From assembly GCA_026770585.1 (NCBI GenBank), contig MU647226.1, positions 5,400-16,186 of the forward strand: a stretch of DNA of 10,787 nucleotides, in the 5' to 3' direction. The notes below the pieces were generated by a model. It saw only the letters and a list, made by a program, of their open reading frames with translations, was not told where the DNA came from and did no database searches. Position 1 is the first letter of the stretch. Each line of letters starts with the position of its first letter. The stretch is from Baffinella frigidus. Taxonomy: Eukaryota; Cryptophyceae; Cryptomonadales; Baffinellaceae. Position numbers and translations under genes: made by a program. Positions 1-5,509 of this stretch are shown piece after piece.

Positions 1-314
1 AATCTTGTAGGTGGGAGGGAAGGAAAGAGCGAGGCCTCTCGCTTCAAGGAGTTGGGGTTAGGAGAGGGATCTTGCAGGCAGGGGGGGGGGAGAGAGGCCC
101 CTCACAGCAAGAAGAAGGGGTCGGGGTTACCTTGTAGGTGGGAGGGAAGGAGAGAGCCCCCCCGCGGTAGCACTTTGTAGGAGTCGTGTCCGTGTTGTGC
201 ACACGCCAGTAGGAGTCGTGTCCGTGTTGTGCACACGTCAGTAGGGGGGGGGTGGCAAAGTTGTGTCGGGGGAACCTTGTAGGTTGGGGGGAAGGAGAGA
301 GGGCCCTCGCGGTA
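1..314. repeat. GA-rich degenerate repeat, about four copies of a 35-40 bp unit
   Basis: A unit beginning CTTGTAGGTGGGAGGGAAGG and running into a GAGAG then CCCTCGCGGTA-type tail recurs at about 4-42, 71-103 (worn, with a run of ten G), 131-168 and 276-313. The spacing is irregular, so this is a decayed local amplification and not a clean tandem array. The strand is strongly purine-rich and holds several long G runs. No reading frame of note crosses it. The function is unknown; subtelomeric or satellite-type sequence is a reasonable inference given the telomere-like tracts that follow. Confidence 0.7.
177..240 (+). repeat. Exact-length 32-bp tandem duplication (two units)
   Basis: Units 177-208 and 209-240 are both 32 bp and differ at one base (ACACGCCA versus ACACGTCA). 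Each contains GTGCAC inside the self-complementary stretch GTGTTGTGCACAC. A third partial start (GTAGG) follows at 241. The near identity implies a recent duplication inside older GA-rich repeat sequence. Confidence 0.9.
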
Positions 315-360
315 ACCCGCGGCGACCCGCCCTTCCGTCTGCGCCTTTTTCAGCTGCGTT

Positions 361-397
361 CAGGGTTTAGGGTTTAGGTTTTAGTGTTTAGGCTTAA
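361..397 (+). repeat. Degenerate telomere-like tract (TTTAGGG type)
   Basis: The sequence reads as imperfect heptamers: GGGTTTAGGGTTTAGG, then TTTTAGTGTTTAGG. TTTAGGG is the telomere repeat of land plants, many green algae and several protist groups. The tract is short, interrupted and internal to the window, so it is an interstitial relic and not an active chromosome end as seen here. Confidence 0.65.
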
Positions 398-507
398 TGC
401 CCCATACGTAAATTCCATGGGACCCTACTGTAGGCCATCGGTAGGGGCATAGGGTCGTTCCTACGGATGTCCAAACCACGCCCTTCCGTCTGCGCCTTCT
501 TGAGCTG

Positions 508-599
508 CGTTTAGGGTGTAGGGTTAAGGGTCTAGTGTTTAGTGTTTAGTGTTTAGTGTTGAGTGTTTAGGGTTTAGGGTGTGGGGTTGAGGGTTTAAC
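508..599 (+). repeat. Degenerate telomere-like tract with TTTAGTG variants
   Basis: About 90 bp of seven-base periodicity: TTTAGGG, TGTAGGG, four units of the variant TTTAGTG near 536-565, then GTTTAGGGTTTAGGG and a decayed tail. Local homogenisation of a variant heptamer is typical of old internal telomeric sequence or of the inner part of a telomere. It sits between the two copies of the 107-bp module. Confidence 0.7.
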
Positions 600-756
600 T
601 GCCACCACCACACCACTCAGCAGATTATCAAGGGATTTTGTGAATAACCCATACGTGAAAATCCATGGGAGCCTACGGTAGGCCATCCGTAGGGACATAG
701 GGTCGTTCCTACGGATGTCCAAATCACGCCCTTTCGTCTGCGCCTTTTTCAGCTGC

Positions 757-873
757 CACCAGAGGGTGGGGTGAGCAGGGGGTCAAACGTTTGATCACGT
801 TTCCTACGAGACCGCCGAGCTCAGACCGCGACCACTTTCAGACCGCGACCACTTTTGTTCGCTCGTCAACACA
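757..873. other. Unassigned spacer with a 17-bp tandem repeat and a palindrome
   Basis: No gene is seen. Two exact 17-bp units of TCAGACCGCGACCACTT lie at 821-837 and 838-854, and a 12-bp palindrome TCAAACGTTTGA lies at 783-794. GACCGCG-type sequence also recurs in the array at 2300-3300. Confidence 0.6.
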
Positions 874-1034
874 CCACACATCGGACCTCGAAGGGATTTT
901 GAATAACCCCTAAGCGATAAGACCAAGGTCCCTACGGTAGGCGACCCGTAGGGACATAGGGGGGTTCCTACGGATAAGGTAACGGATACTCGGCCCGAAA
1001 TGGGCCGAAAACCCCTTCGTAGCCCGCTGTGTGG
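874..1034 (+). mobile_element. 161-bp terminal-inverted-repeat element, copy A
   Basis: The ends match in inverted orientation over about 27 bp, with consensus CCRCACAKCGGRCYWCGAAG continuing into GGRTTTT. The interior holds CCCTACGGTAGG, GACCCGTAGGGACATAGG and GTTCCTACGGATAAGGTAAC, which can fold as short internal stems. A second full copy at 10374-10534 has exactly the same length in the opposite orientation, which fixes the boundaries. The element is far too short to encode a transposase, so it is a MITE-like non-autonomous element. I could not find a convincing target-site duplication, and I do not recognise the superfamily. Confidence 0.8.
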
Positions 1035-1172
1035 ATCATCCCGCGACAACAACTCAACAACCATGAGAGTTGGAAACGACTAACATGTCATCATTTAAAA
1101 AAAAATCTGAAAGAAACACACTGCACTAAGAGCGATTGCGCGAAAACAGACAGCAAAAGCACGGGAGAGAGG
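1035..1172. other. Unassigned spacer
   Basis: Sequence between two mobile elements. It contains a run of nine A at about 1098 but no repeat, gene or regulatory motif that I can support. Confidence 0.5.
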
Positions 1173-1340
1173 TTCATAGGCTAACGGCCTGAAAATGGGG
1201 TAGTTAGGCATACGGCATTGCCTAGGACTTCCTACCGTACGCCGAGGGATCCTAGGACCAAAAAGTGTCGGCCTACGGTAGGAGGTCCTAGGCAATGCCG
1301 TAGGCCTAACTGCCCCGTTTTCAGACCGTTACCCTATTAA
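1173..1340 (+). mobile_element. 168-bp foldback element, copy 1
   Basis: The left end TTCATAGGCTAACGG and the inverted right end TTAATAGGGTAACGG begin arms of roughly 75 bp that are nearly complementary. They cover CTGAAAAYGGGGYAGTTAGG, CGGCATTGCCTAGGAC and the CCTACCGTA motif. The small loop carries GGATCCTAGGACC and AAAAAG. Copies at 4564-4731 and 9830-9997 are exactly the same length. The bases just outside are GG on both sides (1171-1172 and 1341-1342), consistent with a 2-bp target duplication. As single-stranded DNA or RNA it would form one long hairpin. It is non-autonomous and carries no gene. Confidence 0.88.
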
Positions 1341-1411
1341 GGTGGTGCCTGGTCGCCACATGTCATCATTTAGAAGGTTATGATTCTGAAAGGAAAAGCT
1401 GCGATCAGCCG

Positions 1412-1617
1412 CTCGAGGCTGGAAGTGGGACTATTTGAAATGTGGGGGTTTTAAATTTAGTACCAGTCACGGGCATGCTTGGTCACGTATCTCAAGTTAT
1501 AACTTGAGATACGTGACCAAATGCCCCTATTTACGTGAAAATCACTACACAATTCTTTCCCCCCCTTCACTTGTAAGAGAATGTCTGTTTTAAAATAGTC
1601 ACATTTCTAGCCTCGAG
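1412..1617 (+). mobile_element. CTCGAG-family foldback element, copy 1 (206 bp)
   Basis: It begins and ends with CTCGAGGC in inverted orientation; the terminal repeat follows the consensus CTCGAGGCTAGAARTGTGAC and runs about 30 bp into ATTTTAAAA. Inside are TTTAAATTTAGTACCAGTCA, a perfect 42-bp palindrome (1479-1520), then GTGAAAATYACTACACAA, a pyrimidine run and a second ATTTTAAAA. A second full copy lies at 5907-6108 and an internal fragment at 2733-2827. The asymmetric arms flanking a central hairpin are conserved between copies. There is no coding capacity and no clear target-site duplication. Confidence 0.85.
1479..1520. repeat. Perfect 42-bp palindrome at the core of the CTCGAG-family element
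   Basis: The left half TTGGTCACGTATCTCAAG and loop TTATAA are followed by the exact inverse CTTGAG ATACGTGACCAA. The same palindrome recurs unchanged at 2755-2796, while copy 2 of the element (5976-6013) has the same outer stem but a different, still perfectly paired, inner stem. Confidence 0.95.
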
Positions 1618-1776
1618 TGGAGAGCGATTCAGCGCAGTCATCGTACTCAGGGAGGAGCACGTTTGGACTTGCAAAGGTGGCCGGCCACGCCGAAAGTTGT
1701 GAAGAGGCGTCGAGCAAGGGATCGGGCTTCGGGACGTGACCTACGTGTAGTAATTTTCCTTGCCAGATTTTCAAAA
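1618..1776. other. Unassigned spacer
   Basis: GC-rich sequence containing GGCCGGCC-type stretches and short open frames on both strands (about 60-80 codons). No recognisable protein, repeat or RNA is apparent. Confidence 0.5.
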
Positions 1777-2044
1777 GAAAAATACGTGTTCCCGGATTCA
1801 GCTGTGGCAGGATACCACCCTGGAGGCAGGGTGGGGGTATTTTGAGCATTCTTAAGTCAACTCCCCTTGAAAAGGACTGAGCCCTCAGTCCCCCGTGATG
1901 AATGGATCTGGTACAAAACGGTCTTATAAGTATTTTAGTGGTACAAATCCTGTCAACTTTTGCGATAAAGGGTTATTCGGGATTGGCCGCAAGTCCCCTC
2001 CAGGGTGGAGATGGTGATATGCCTGGTCGTTAGCCGCGAGGGTG
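1777..2044 (+). repeat. Duplicated segment, copy 1, interrupted by a 189-bp insertion
   Basis: Bases 1777-1811 (GAAAAATACGTGTTCCCGGA through CAGCTGTGGCAGG) and 2001-2044 (CAGGGTGGAGATGG through CGTTAGCCGCGAGGGTG) match the two halves of one continuous segment at 2198-2270. There the halves are joined as GTGGCAGGGTGGAG. In this copy the halves are separated by 1812-2000, with CAGG at both junctions. The downstream half also differs by a small indel (GGTGATATGCC versus GGTTATGCC). The comparison gives an uninterrupted related copy of the same site. Confidence 0.85.
1812..2000. mobile_element. Candidate 189-bp insertion flanked by CAGG duplication
   Basis: Comparison with 2198-2270 shows extra DNA from 1812 to 2000, with CAGG at 1808-1811 and again at 2001-2004, which would be a 4-bp target duplication. 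The left end folds on itself (ATACCACCCTG with CAGGGTGGGGGTAT). Inside are a hairpin at 1874-1891 (GGACTGAG and CTCAGTCC around CC) and two motifs shared with mini-elements elsewhere: AAGTCAACTCCCC at 1854 and TACAAATCCTGTCAACTT ending at 1959. The outermost ends are not inverted repeats of each other, so a cut-and-paste family is not established. A composite or microhomology-mediated insertion is also possible. Confidence 0.6.
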
Positions 2045-2172
2045 ACTCTAGGCAGATGAAGTGGGTGCAAAAAGGTTCACGGCTGAGCACCTAGCATGCG
2101 GCTAACACCACGGGCGGAACATGACAAGGCAGTCACCTCGGACAGTTGGCTTCGGCGGTCACGCGGGCGCTC
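2045..2172. other. Unassigned spacer leading into a foldback
   Basis: There is no gene or recognisable element. The last 30 bases (GCGGTCACGCGGGCGCTC) loosely match the inverse of sequence around 2285-2312, extending the foldback described next. Confidence 0.4.
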
Positions 2173-2283
2173 AAGAGGCTCTCGACACCCTCGCGCCGAA
2201 AAATACGTGTTCCCGGATTCAGCTGTGGCAGGGTGGAGATGGTTATGCCTGGTCGTTAGCCGCGAGGGTGTCGAGAGCCTCTT
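2173..2283. repeat. Inverted repeat with 23-bp perfect arms enclosing duplicated segment copy 2
   Basis: The arms 2173-2195 (AAGAGGCTCTCGACACCCTC plus GCG) and 2261-2283 are exact inverse complements. With small gaps the pairing extends outward through GGCGCTC. The loop (2196-2260) and part of the right arm are the uninterrupted copy of the segment also found at 1777-2044. Only the first bases of the right arm (CGCGAGGGTG) exist in that other copy, so the left arm here was probably created by copying the right arm in inverse orientation. Confidence 0.9.
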
Positions 2284-2299
2284 CCCCGAGCGCCGACGC

Positions 2300-3300
2300 C
2301 ACCTCCGACCGCGCCTGCACCCGATCCCACTCCTCGATTTAGCACACTGATTTTGCCACCACTGCGGAGAGGCCCAAAGAGCCGGTCCCTGAGAAACACG
2401 CCTGCCGGAATGTCACCCCCCACTTAGCAGCCACCGGGGGCTTCACGGATACAGTCTATCTATGCTTGATTCAATTGAGCACATGCACCCCGACCGTGCC
2501 TGCACCGATCCCCAGTACTCAAGACGAATTTGGGTTTGAAAGACACTACTCACACCCGCCACCCCGTATTTGGCGTGACGTTGAATTTGGGTTTCAAACT
2601 GACTTCCGACCGCGCCTGCACCCCCGATCTCCACTACTGAGACCATTCACCTCGTATTCGCTTAGCAACCGCGCAAAGGCCCAGAAAACCGGTCCCAGAG
2701 AACCGCACCTGCCGGAATGCCACCCCCGCTTAATTTTCACACACATAGGGGCATTTGGTCACGTATCTCAAGTTATAACTTGAGATACGTGACCAAGCAT
2801 GCCCGTGACTGGTACTAAATTTAAAAACCACTGGGGGCTTCACGGGTACAGTCTATCTATGCTTGATTCGATGGAGCACATGCACCTCGATACCCACTAC
2901 TCAGACCATCCACCACCCCACACAGTGGACAGTAGCATGCACCCCGACCCCCACTACTCAGACCATTCACCACCCCACATTTCGCTGAACATCGCCACCT
3001 CCGACCGCGCCTGCCGAAATATCACCCCGTCCTTGATGCATCGCACGCAACCCGATCCCCGTCCTTGATTTATCACTGCCAAGCAACCACTGCGGGAAGC
3101 TGAAGCGCGCCCTACTGGCCCCTGGGCCAACTCCGACAGAGCCTGCACCCCCGATCCACCCTACTCAGACGAATTTGGGTTTGGAAGGCACTACTCAGAC
3201 CCGCCCCGTCACACCGTATTTGGCTCAACGTTGAATTCAAACTGACTTCCGACCGCGCATGCACCCCCGATGCCCGTCCTTGGTTCATCACTGCTTCGCC
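2300..3300 (+). repeat. Decayed direct-repeat array (unit scale about 300 bp)
   Basis: Several blocks recur in the same order. CTCCGACCGCGCCTGC-type sequence appears near 2310, 2602, 2998 and 3244. GGCCCARARRRCCGGTCCC followed by CCTGCCGGAATGYCACCCCC appears near 2371-2420 and 2678-2728. CTTCACGGRTACAGTCTATC continuing into TATGCTTGATTC appears near 2441-2475 and 2840-2870. GACGAATTTGGGTTTG followed by CCGTATTTGGC and ACTGACTTCCGACCGCGC appears at 2522-2620 and 3170-3260. The first two units are about 308 bp apart. ACTCAGAC-type blocks give a shorter sub-period around 2890-2970. It looks like an old minisatellite or satellite. It has open stretches but no recognisable protein. Confidence 0.75.
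2733..2827 (-). mobile_element. Internal fragment of a CTCGAG-family element inserted in the repeat array
   Basis: This stretch is nearly the inverse complement of 1449-1543. It carries the same 42-bp palindrome (2755-2796), then GCCCGTGACTGGTACTAAAT and TTTAAA on one side, and TAGGGGCAT and ATTTTCAC on the other. Both terminal CTCGAGGC repeats are missing. The neighbouring array unit at 2407-2455 lacks it: CACTTAGCAGCCACCGGGGG there corresponds to GCTTA, then the fragment, then CCACTGGGGG here. So the fragment replaced or split GCAG at that point. Confidence 0.85.
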
Positions 3301-3303
3301 ACC

Positions 3304-3380
3304 CCACACAGCGGACTAGGAAGGGATTGAATGACCCATTATTGAACAGGTGAGGACCCTACGGTAGGTCATCCTCGCCT
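3304..3380 (+). mobile_element. Truncated, diverged copy D of the 161-bp element
   Basis: CCACACAGCGGACTAGGAAG followed by GGATTGAATGACCC matches the left end of the 161-bp family. After a diverged stretch the ACCCTACGGTAGG motif follows at about 3357. The remainder of the family sequence (GTAGGGACATAGGG onward and the right end) is absent; after 3380 the sequence returns to ACTACTCAGACCCGCC, an array-type motif. Confidence 0.65.
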
Positions 3381-3471
3381 ACACCCTTCCCACACTACTC
3401 AGACCCGCCACCCCTATTTCAAATCGAATTTGCGGTGAAAAGACAGCTTTTGGGCCTATGATAGACTCAGG

Positions 3472-3607
3472 GTTGGTTGGCTCCACGGATCTCTGGGAGG
3501 CGACACGCGAGAGCAGAAAGATGCTCTGGAGAGTCACCTACCCAGAGTCATATATCACCGAGTATACAACGTATTCGAAGATAATTAGTGAATAGGCTCC
3601 AACCAAC
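3472..3607. mobile_element. Possible small element with short inverted ends GTTGGTTGG
   Basis: GTTGGTTGG (3472-3480) followed by CTCC is mirrored by CTCCAACCAAC (3597-3607). The 136-bp interior (GGAGGCGACACGCGAGAGCA and onward) has no copy elsewhere in the window. With only about 10 bp of inverted terminus and no second copy, this may be chance. Confidence 0.3.
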
Positions 3608-3663
3608 GCGCGGGGAGAGAGGGGTGCAGTGGTTATACGTGACGGAAGCGAGAGTGGAGGGAG

Positions 3664-3811
3664 CCACACGGTGGACTACGAACCTTTTTTAAAAAGCCAT
3701 CTTGCCCAGAGATCATCAACTTGAAGGATTTTCCAGCGTACATTTGGTCACGCAACACCCCAGAACCCGGCCCCAAATTCACAATTGAAACCCGCGAAGC
3801 CCACCGAGTGG
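3664..3811 (+). mobile_element. CCACACGG-family element, copy A (148 bp)
   Basis: The left end CCACACGGTGGACTACG and the inverted right end CCACTCGGTGGGCTTCG agree at 14 of 17 positions. Interior landmarks shared with 8484-8626 are ACGAACCTTT, ATCAACTTGAA, TCTGGTCACG or TTTGGTCACG, CAACACCC or TACACCC, and CCGGCCCC, in the same order. It is non-autonomous and non-coding. Flanking GAG occurs on both sides here, but the other copies show no matching duplication, so I do not claim a target site. Confidence 0.75.
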
Positions 3812-3893
3812 GAGGGGGTTCTCACCAGGTCGATACGATAGTTGAGGTCTCCGAGCCAGACAGTGAAGTCAGCGACGCCCTCCTTACCCTGCC

Positions 3894-4013
3894 CCTCGTC
3901 CGCCCACTTTGCCTCTGCCCCTCCCGCGGCGTTCGGAACGGCGTTGTTCGAAACGGCCTCCACAGCCATAGCGTCGCCTCCAGCGTGGCACCCTGCGAGA
4001 ACACGCCAGGTCA
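3894..4013 (+). repeat. GC-rich dispersed repeat, copy 1
   Basis: CTCGTCCGCCCACTTTGCCT, then CCCCTCCCGCG, GTTCGGAACGGCGTTGTTCG, AAACGGCCTCCACAGCCATA, GCGTCGCC and GCGTGGCACCCT. The same order recurs at 4391-4530 with about 90 percent identity by eye, and partly at 4118-4190, 4754-4785 and 4884-4922. The core CCGTTCGGAACGG is a palindrome around one central base. It keeps frames open on both strands but resembles no protein I know. Confidence 0.8.
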
Positions 4014-4117
4014 ACAGTGACGCACCCCAGACTGAGTTTTGTAAAGCAACTCGTTCTGGTACAAAAATCATAAAACAAAGACCATCCAAAACTAAAAAGG
4101 TTCCAATTCCTTTTTTA
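4014..4117. other. AT-richer spacer between GC-rich repeats
   Basis: Sequence with TTCTGGTACAAAAATCATAA and other A-rich stretches. A TTCTGGTACAA motif also appears at 7934 in the loop border of the long palindrome. Nothing else is recognised. Confidence 0.4.
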
Positions 4118-4190
4118 AACGAGGTCTCGTCCGCCCACGTTGCCTCCGCCCCTCCCGCGCCGTCCGGAACCGCGCCGTTCGGAACGGCGT
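4118..4190 (+). repeat. GC-rich dispersed repeat, copy 2 (5' part)
   Basis: AACGAGGTCTCGTCCGCCCA then GCCTCCGCCCCTCCCGCG, CCGGAACCGCGCCGTTCGG and AACGGCGTTG. It diverges after 4190, where copies 1 and 3 continue with TTCGAAACGGCCTCC. It shares the AACGAGGTCTCG lead-in with copy 3, so copies 2 and 3 are closer to each other at the left end. Confidence 0.75.
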
Positions 4191-4205
4191 TGCCGCTTCA
4201 CTGTG

Positions 4206-4232
4206 CCGCTCCCAAGTTAACCTCGGGAGCGG
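4206..4232. repeat. Short hairpin, 8-bp perfect stem
   Basis: CCGCTCCC (4206-4213) pairs with GGGAGCGG (4225-4232) around AAGTTAACCTC. It lies immediately left of the larger foldback and no T run follows, so a terminator role is not indicated. Confidence 0.7.
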
Positions 4233-4239
4233 GGTAACC

Positions 4240-4386
4240 GCCCTTTTTGGCGAAATGGGCTCCGTACCCTTCCCTCGTTCGCCTCACATCTTCACACACG
4301 GTTGGACTCCTCGCTAGGAGGAGTCCTGTGTGTCGATTGTGTCGCGGACGAGGGAAGGGTACGGAGCCCATTTCGCAAAAAGGGGG
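4240..4386. mobile_element. Foldback with about 70-bp arms
   Basis: The left arm (CCCTTTTTGGCGAAATGGGC, then TCCGTACCCTTCCCTCGT at about 4240-4311) is mirrored by the right arm (ACGAGGGAAGGGTACGGAGC, then CCATTTCGCAAAAAGGGG, ending near 4386). The outer 40 bp are nearly perfect; the inner part (GCCTCACATCTTCACACACG versus its partner) has several mismatches. The centre GGACTCCTC-GCTAG-GAGGAGTCC is again well paired. The foldback sits between GC-rich repeat copies 2 and 3. It has no second copy in this window. Confidence 0.85.
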
Positions 4387-4390
4387 GTGA

Positions 4391-4530
4391 GGAACGAGGT
4401 CTCGTCCGCCCACTTTGCCTTCGCCCCTCCCGCGTCGTTCGGAACCGCGCCGTTCGGAACGGCGTTGTTCGAAACGGCCTCCATGGCCATAGCGTCGCCT
4501 CCAGCGTGGCACCCTTCGAGCCCACGCCAG
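4391..4530 (+). repeat. GC-rich dispersed repeat, copy 3 (most complete)
   Basis: It carries both the AACGAGGTCTCG lead-in of copy 2 and the right part of copy 1 (TTCGAAACGGCCTCCATGGC, ATAGCGTCGCCTCCAGCGTG, GCACCCT, CACGCCAGG). It is therefore the best guide to the full unit, about 140 bp. The long open frame on the minus strand from 4686 to 4198 runs through this copy, the foldback and part of the 168-bp element. It is a composite with no protein character. Confidence 0.8.
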
Positions 4531-4563
4531 GCCACACGGGCCACGAGCCGAAATTAGGGCAGT

Positions 4564-4731
4564 TTCATAGGCTAACGGCCTGAAAAGGGGGTAGTTAGGC
4601 ATACGGCATTGCCTAGGACCTCCTACCGTAGGCCGAGGGATCCTAGGACCAAAAAGTCTCGGCCTACGGTAGGAGGTCCTAGGCAATGCCGTAGGCCTAA
4701 CTACCCCATTTTCAGGCCGTTACCCTATTAA
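4564..4731 (+). mobile_element. 168-bp foldback element, copy 2
   Basis: Same orientation as copy 1, with the left end TTCATAGGCTAACGG and the right end closing CCGTTACCCTATTAA. The arms are almost perfectly complementary, including CCTAGGACCTCCTACCGTAG on both sides in inverse. The loop GGATCCTAGGACCAAAAAG is the same as in copy 1. The flanking dinucleotide is GT on both sides (4562-4563 and 4732-4733). Of the three copies this one appears least mutated. Confidence 0.9.
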
Positions 4732-4749
4732 GTTGAGCCTACGATATTG

Positions 4750-4926
4750 ACTACGCCCGCGCCGTTCGGAACGGCGTTGTTCGTTCCTCTTGTGGAAGAG
4801 CGCGGCCCACCGAGACAAACGTCGAGAGTGGAACGTCTCGAAGCAAAAGTGGACCCTCTGTCAACTTAAGTAACAGTAGAAAACAGCCTCCACTGCCATG
4901 CCGTCGCCTCCTGCGTGGCACCCTGC
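4750..4926 (+). repeat. Fragments of the GC-rich dispersed repeat around an unassigned spacer
   Basis: CGCGCCGTTCGGAACGGCGT plus TGTTCG (4758-4784) matches the middle of the GC-rich repeat. AACAGCCTCCACTGCCATGC, CGTCGCCTCC and GCGTGGCACCCTGC (4884-4925) matches its right part. Between them about 100 bp (TCCTCTTGTGGAAGAGCG and onward) has no match, as if a copy of the repeat was split by other sequence. A GTCAACTT motif lies at 4860-4867. Confidence 0.6.
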
Positions 4927-5030
4927 TTTGGGGTTTGGGGTTTGGTGTTTGTGGTGTAAGGTTTAGGGTGTAGGGTGTAGGGTGTAGGGTGTAGGGTGTA
5001 GGGTGTAGGGTGTAGGGTGTAGGGTGTAGG
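4927..5030 (+). repeat. Telomere-like tract, homogenised to GGGTGTA
   Basis: It starts with GGGGTTTGGGGTTTGGTGTT and passes through GGTTTAGGG. It then becomes about nine near-perfect heptamers of GGGTGTA (roughly 4966-5030). TTTAGGG-like units on one side and a uniform variant on the other suggest an internal telomeric relic with local homogenisation. The G-rich strand has clustered G runs that could form quadruplex structures. Confidence 0.8.
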
Positions 5031-5070
5031 GTCTAGTGTCCAGGGTTCAGGTGAACCCTGGACACTAGAC
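5031..5070. repeat. Perfect 40-bp palindrome at the edge of the telomere-like tract
   Basis: GTCTAGTGTCCAGGGTTCA (5031-5049), the loop GG, and the exact inverse complement (5052-5070). The left arm reads as a continuation of the degenerate telomere-like tract (compare GGGTCTAGTGTTTAG near 527-541). The right arm is therefore an inverted copy of tract sequence. Confidence 0.95.
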
Positions 5071-5130
5071 CGTAGACCAACAAGCCTTCCGGGTGGCGGC
5101 CCACTCCAGGCCCTTGGGTGGGGTATTCCA

Positions 5131-5223
5131 TGCTCGTTCTTGGAGCCGTTTGCTCGTTCTTGGAGCCGTTTTTGTGCTAAAAATGACTTTTGAGAAAGTT
5201 TTCCCGTCAAAAATGACTTTTGA
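5131..5223 (+). repeat. Two small local duplications
   Basis: The 20-bp unit TGCTCGTTCTTGGAGCCGTT occurs twice in tandem (5131-5150, 5151-5170). AAAAATGACTTTTGA occurs at 5179-5193 and 5209-5223, a 30-bp period. Both are exact, so they are recent. Confidence 0.95.
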
Positions 5224-5225
5224 AT

Positions 5226-5380
5226 ACACCAACTTCCAAGGGGTTTTGAACAACCCCTCAGCGATAAGACCTAGGACCCTACGGAAGGAAATTCGTGGGG
5301 ACATAGGGGGGGTTCCTACGGACAAGGTTACGAAAAGGTGGAAAGATTGGGGCCGAAAATCCCTTCGTAGCCCGCTGTTC
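5226..5380 (+). mobile_element. 161-bp element, copy B (worn ends)
   Basis: AAGGGGTTTTGAACAACCCC, CAGCGATAAGACCTAGGACC, CTACGGAAGG, GGGGACATAGGGGGGGTTCC, TACGGACAAGGTTACG and CTTCGTAGCCCGCTGT follow copies A and C in order. The outermost CCACACA is lost on the left (CACCAACTTCC instead) and the right end stops at CGCTGT. The central CCTACGGTAGG is mutated to CCTACGGAAGG. Confidence 0.8.
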
Positions 5381-5421
5381 ATCTATAGCAACGCCAGCGA
5401 GGTACTTAGAGCCTACGGATT

Positions 5422-5509
5422 GCCTACGGTAGGAGCCCCCCTCCTACGACTTTTAACGACCTTTTTGTTTTAAACGTCGTAGGAGGAGGGGAAGTTCCTA
5501 CCGTAGGCT
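5422..5509. repeat. Foldback with CCTACGGTAGG arms
   Basis: GCCTACGGTAGGAG (5422-5435) and CCTCCTACGAC (5440-5450) are mirrored by GTCGTAGGAGG (5476-5486) and CCTACCGTAGGC (5498-5509), with a T-rich loop (TTTTAACGACCTTTTTG). GCCTACGGATTGCCTACGGT at the left shows the motif partly doubled. It shares the CCTACGGTAGG word with the 161-bp and 168-bp families but not the rest of their sequence. Confidence 0.8.

Larger units (their letters stand above)
328..756 (+). repeat. Composite repeat: 107-bp module alternating with telomere-like tracts
   Basis: A block ending in CGCCCTTCCGTCTGCGCCTT plus an AGCTGCG tail occurs three times (328-360, 479-511, 726-756). The full module, starting CCATACGT and containing ATCCATGGGA, CCTACNGTAGGCC, CATAGGGTCGTTCCTACGG and then the CGCCCTT block, is seen at 402-508 and 649-756 with roughly 90 percent identity by eye. 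The first two CGCCCTT blocks run directly into degenerate TTTAGGG-type sequence; the third runs into unrelated DNA. The order is block, telomere-like, module, telomere-like, module. The middle of the module resembles the middle of the 161-bp element family (CCTACGGTAGG, GTAGGGACATAGGG, GTTCCTACGGAT), so it may be a diverged relative of that family. The upstream part of the second copy (608-648) also resembles the 161-bp element end. Confidence 0.75.

Noticed and set aside
177-240. Two 32-bp repeats considered as a CRISPR array
   Set aside because: The units are directly adjacent with no spacers, and the setting is eukaryotic repeat DNA.
361-599. A true telomere
   Set aside because: The tracts are short, degenerate and flanked on both sides by other repeats, so they are interstitial.
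804-1064. A frame shared by 161-bp copies A, B and C (SGLRR...FRP...VTLSVGTP)
   Set aside because: It is a translation of the mobile element itself, ends differently in each copy, and is interrupted by a stop in copy C soon after the shared part.
4198-4686. The longest frame in the window (162 codons, minus strand)
   Set aside because: It runs through a 168-bp element, a GC-rich dispersed repeat and a foldback in succession. No domain is recognisable, and other frames are open over the same GC-rich DNA.
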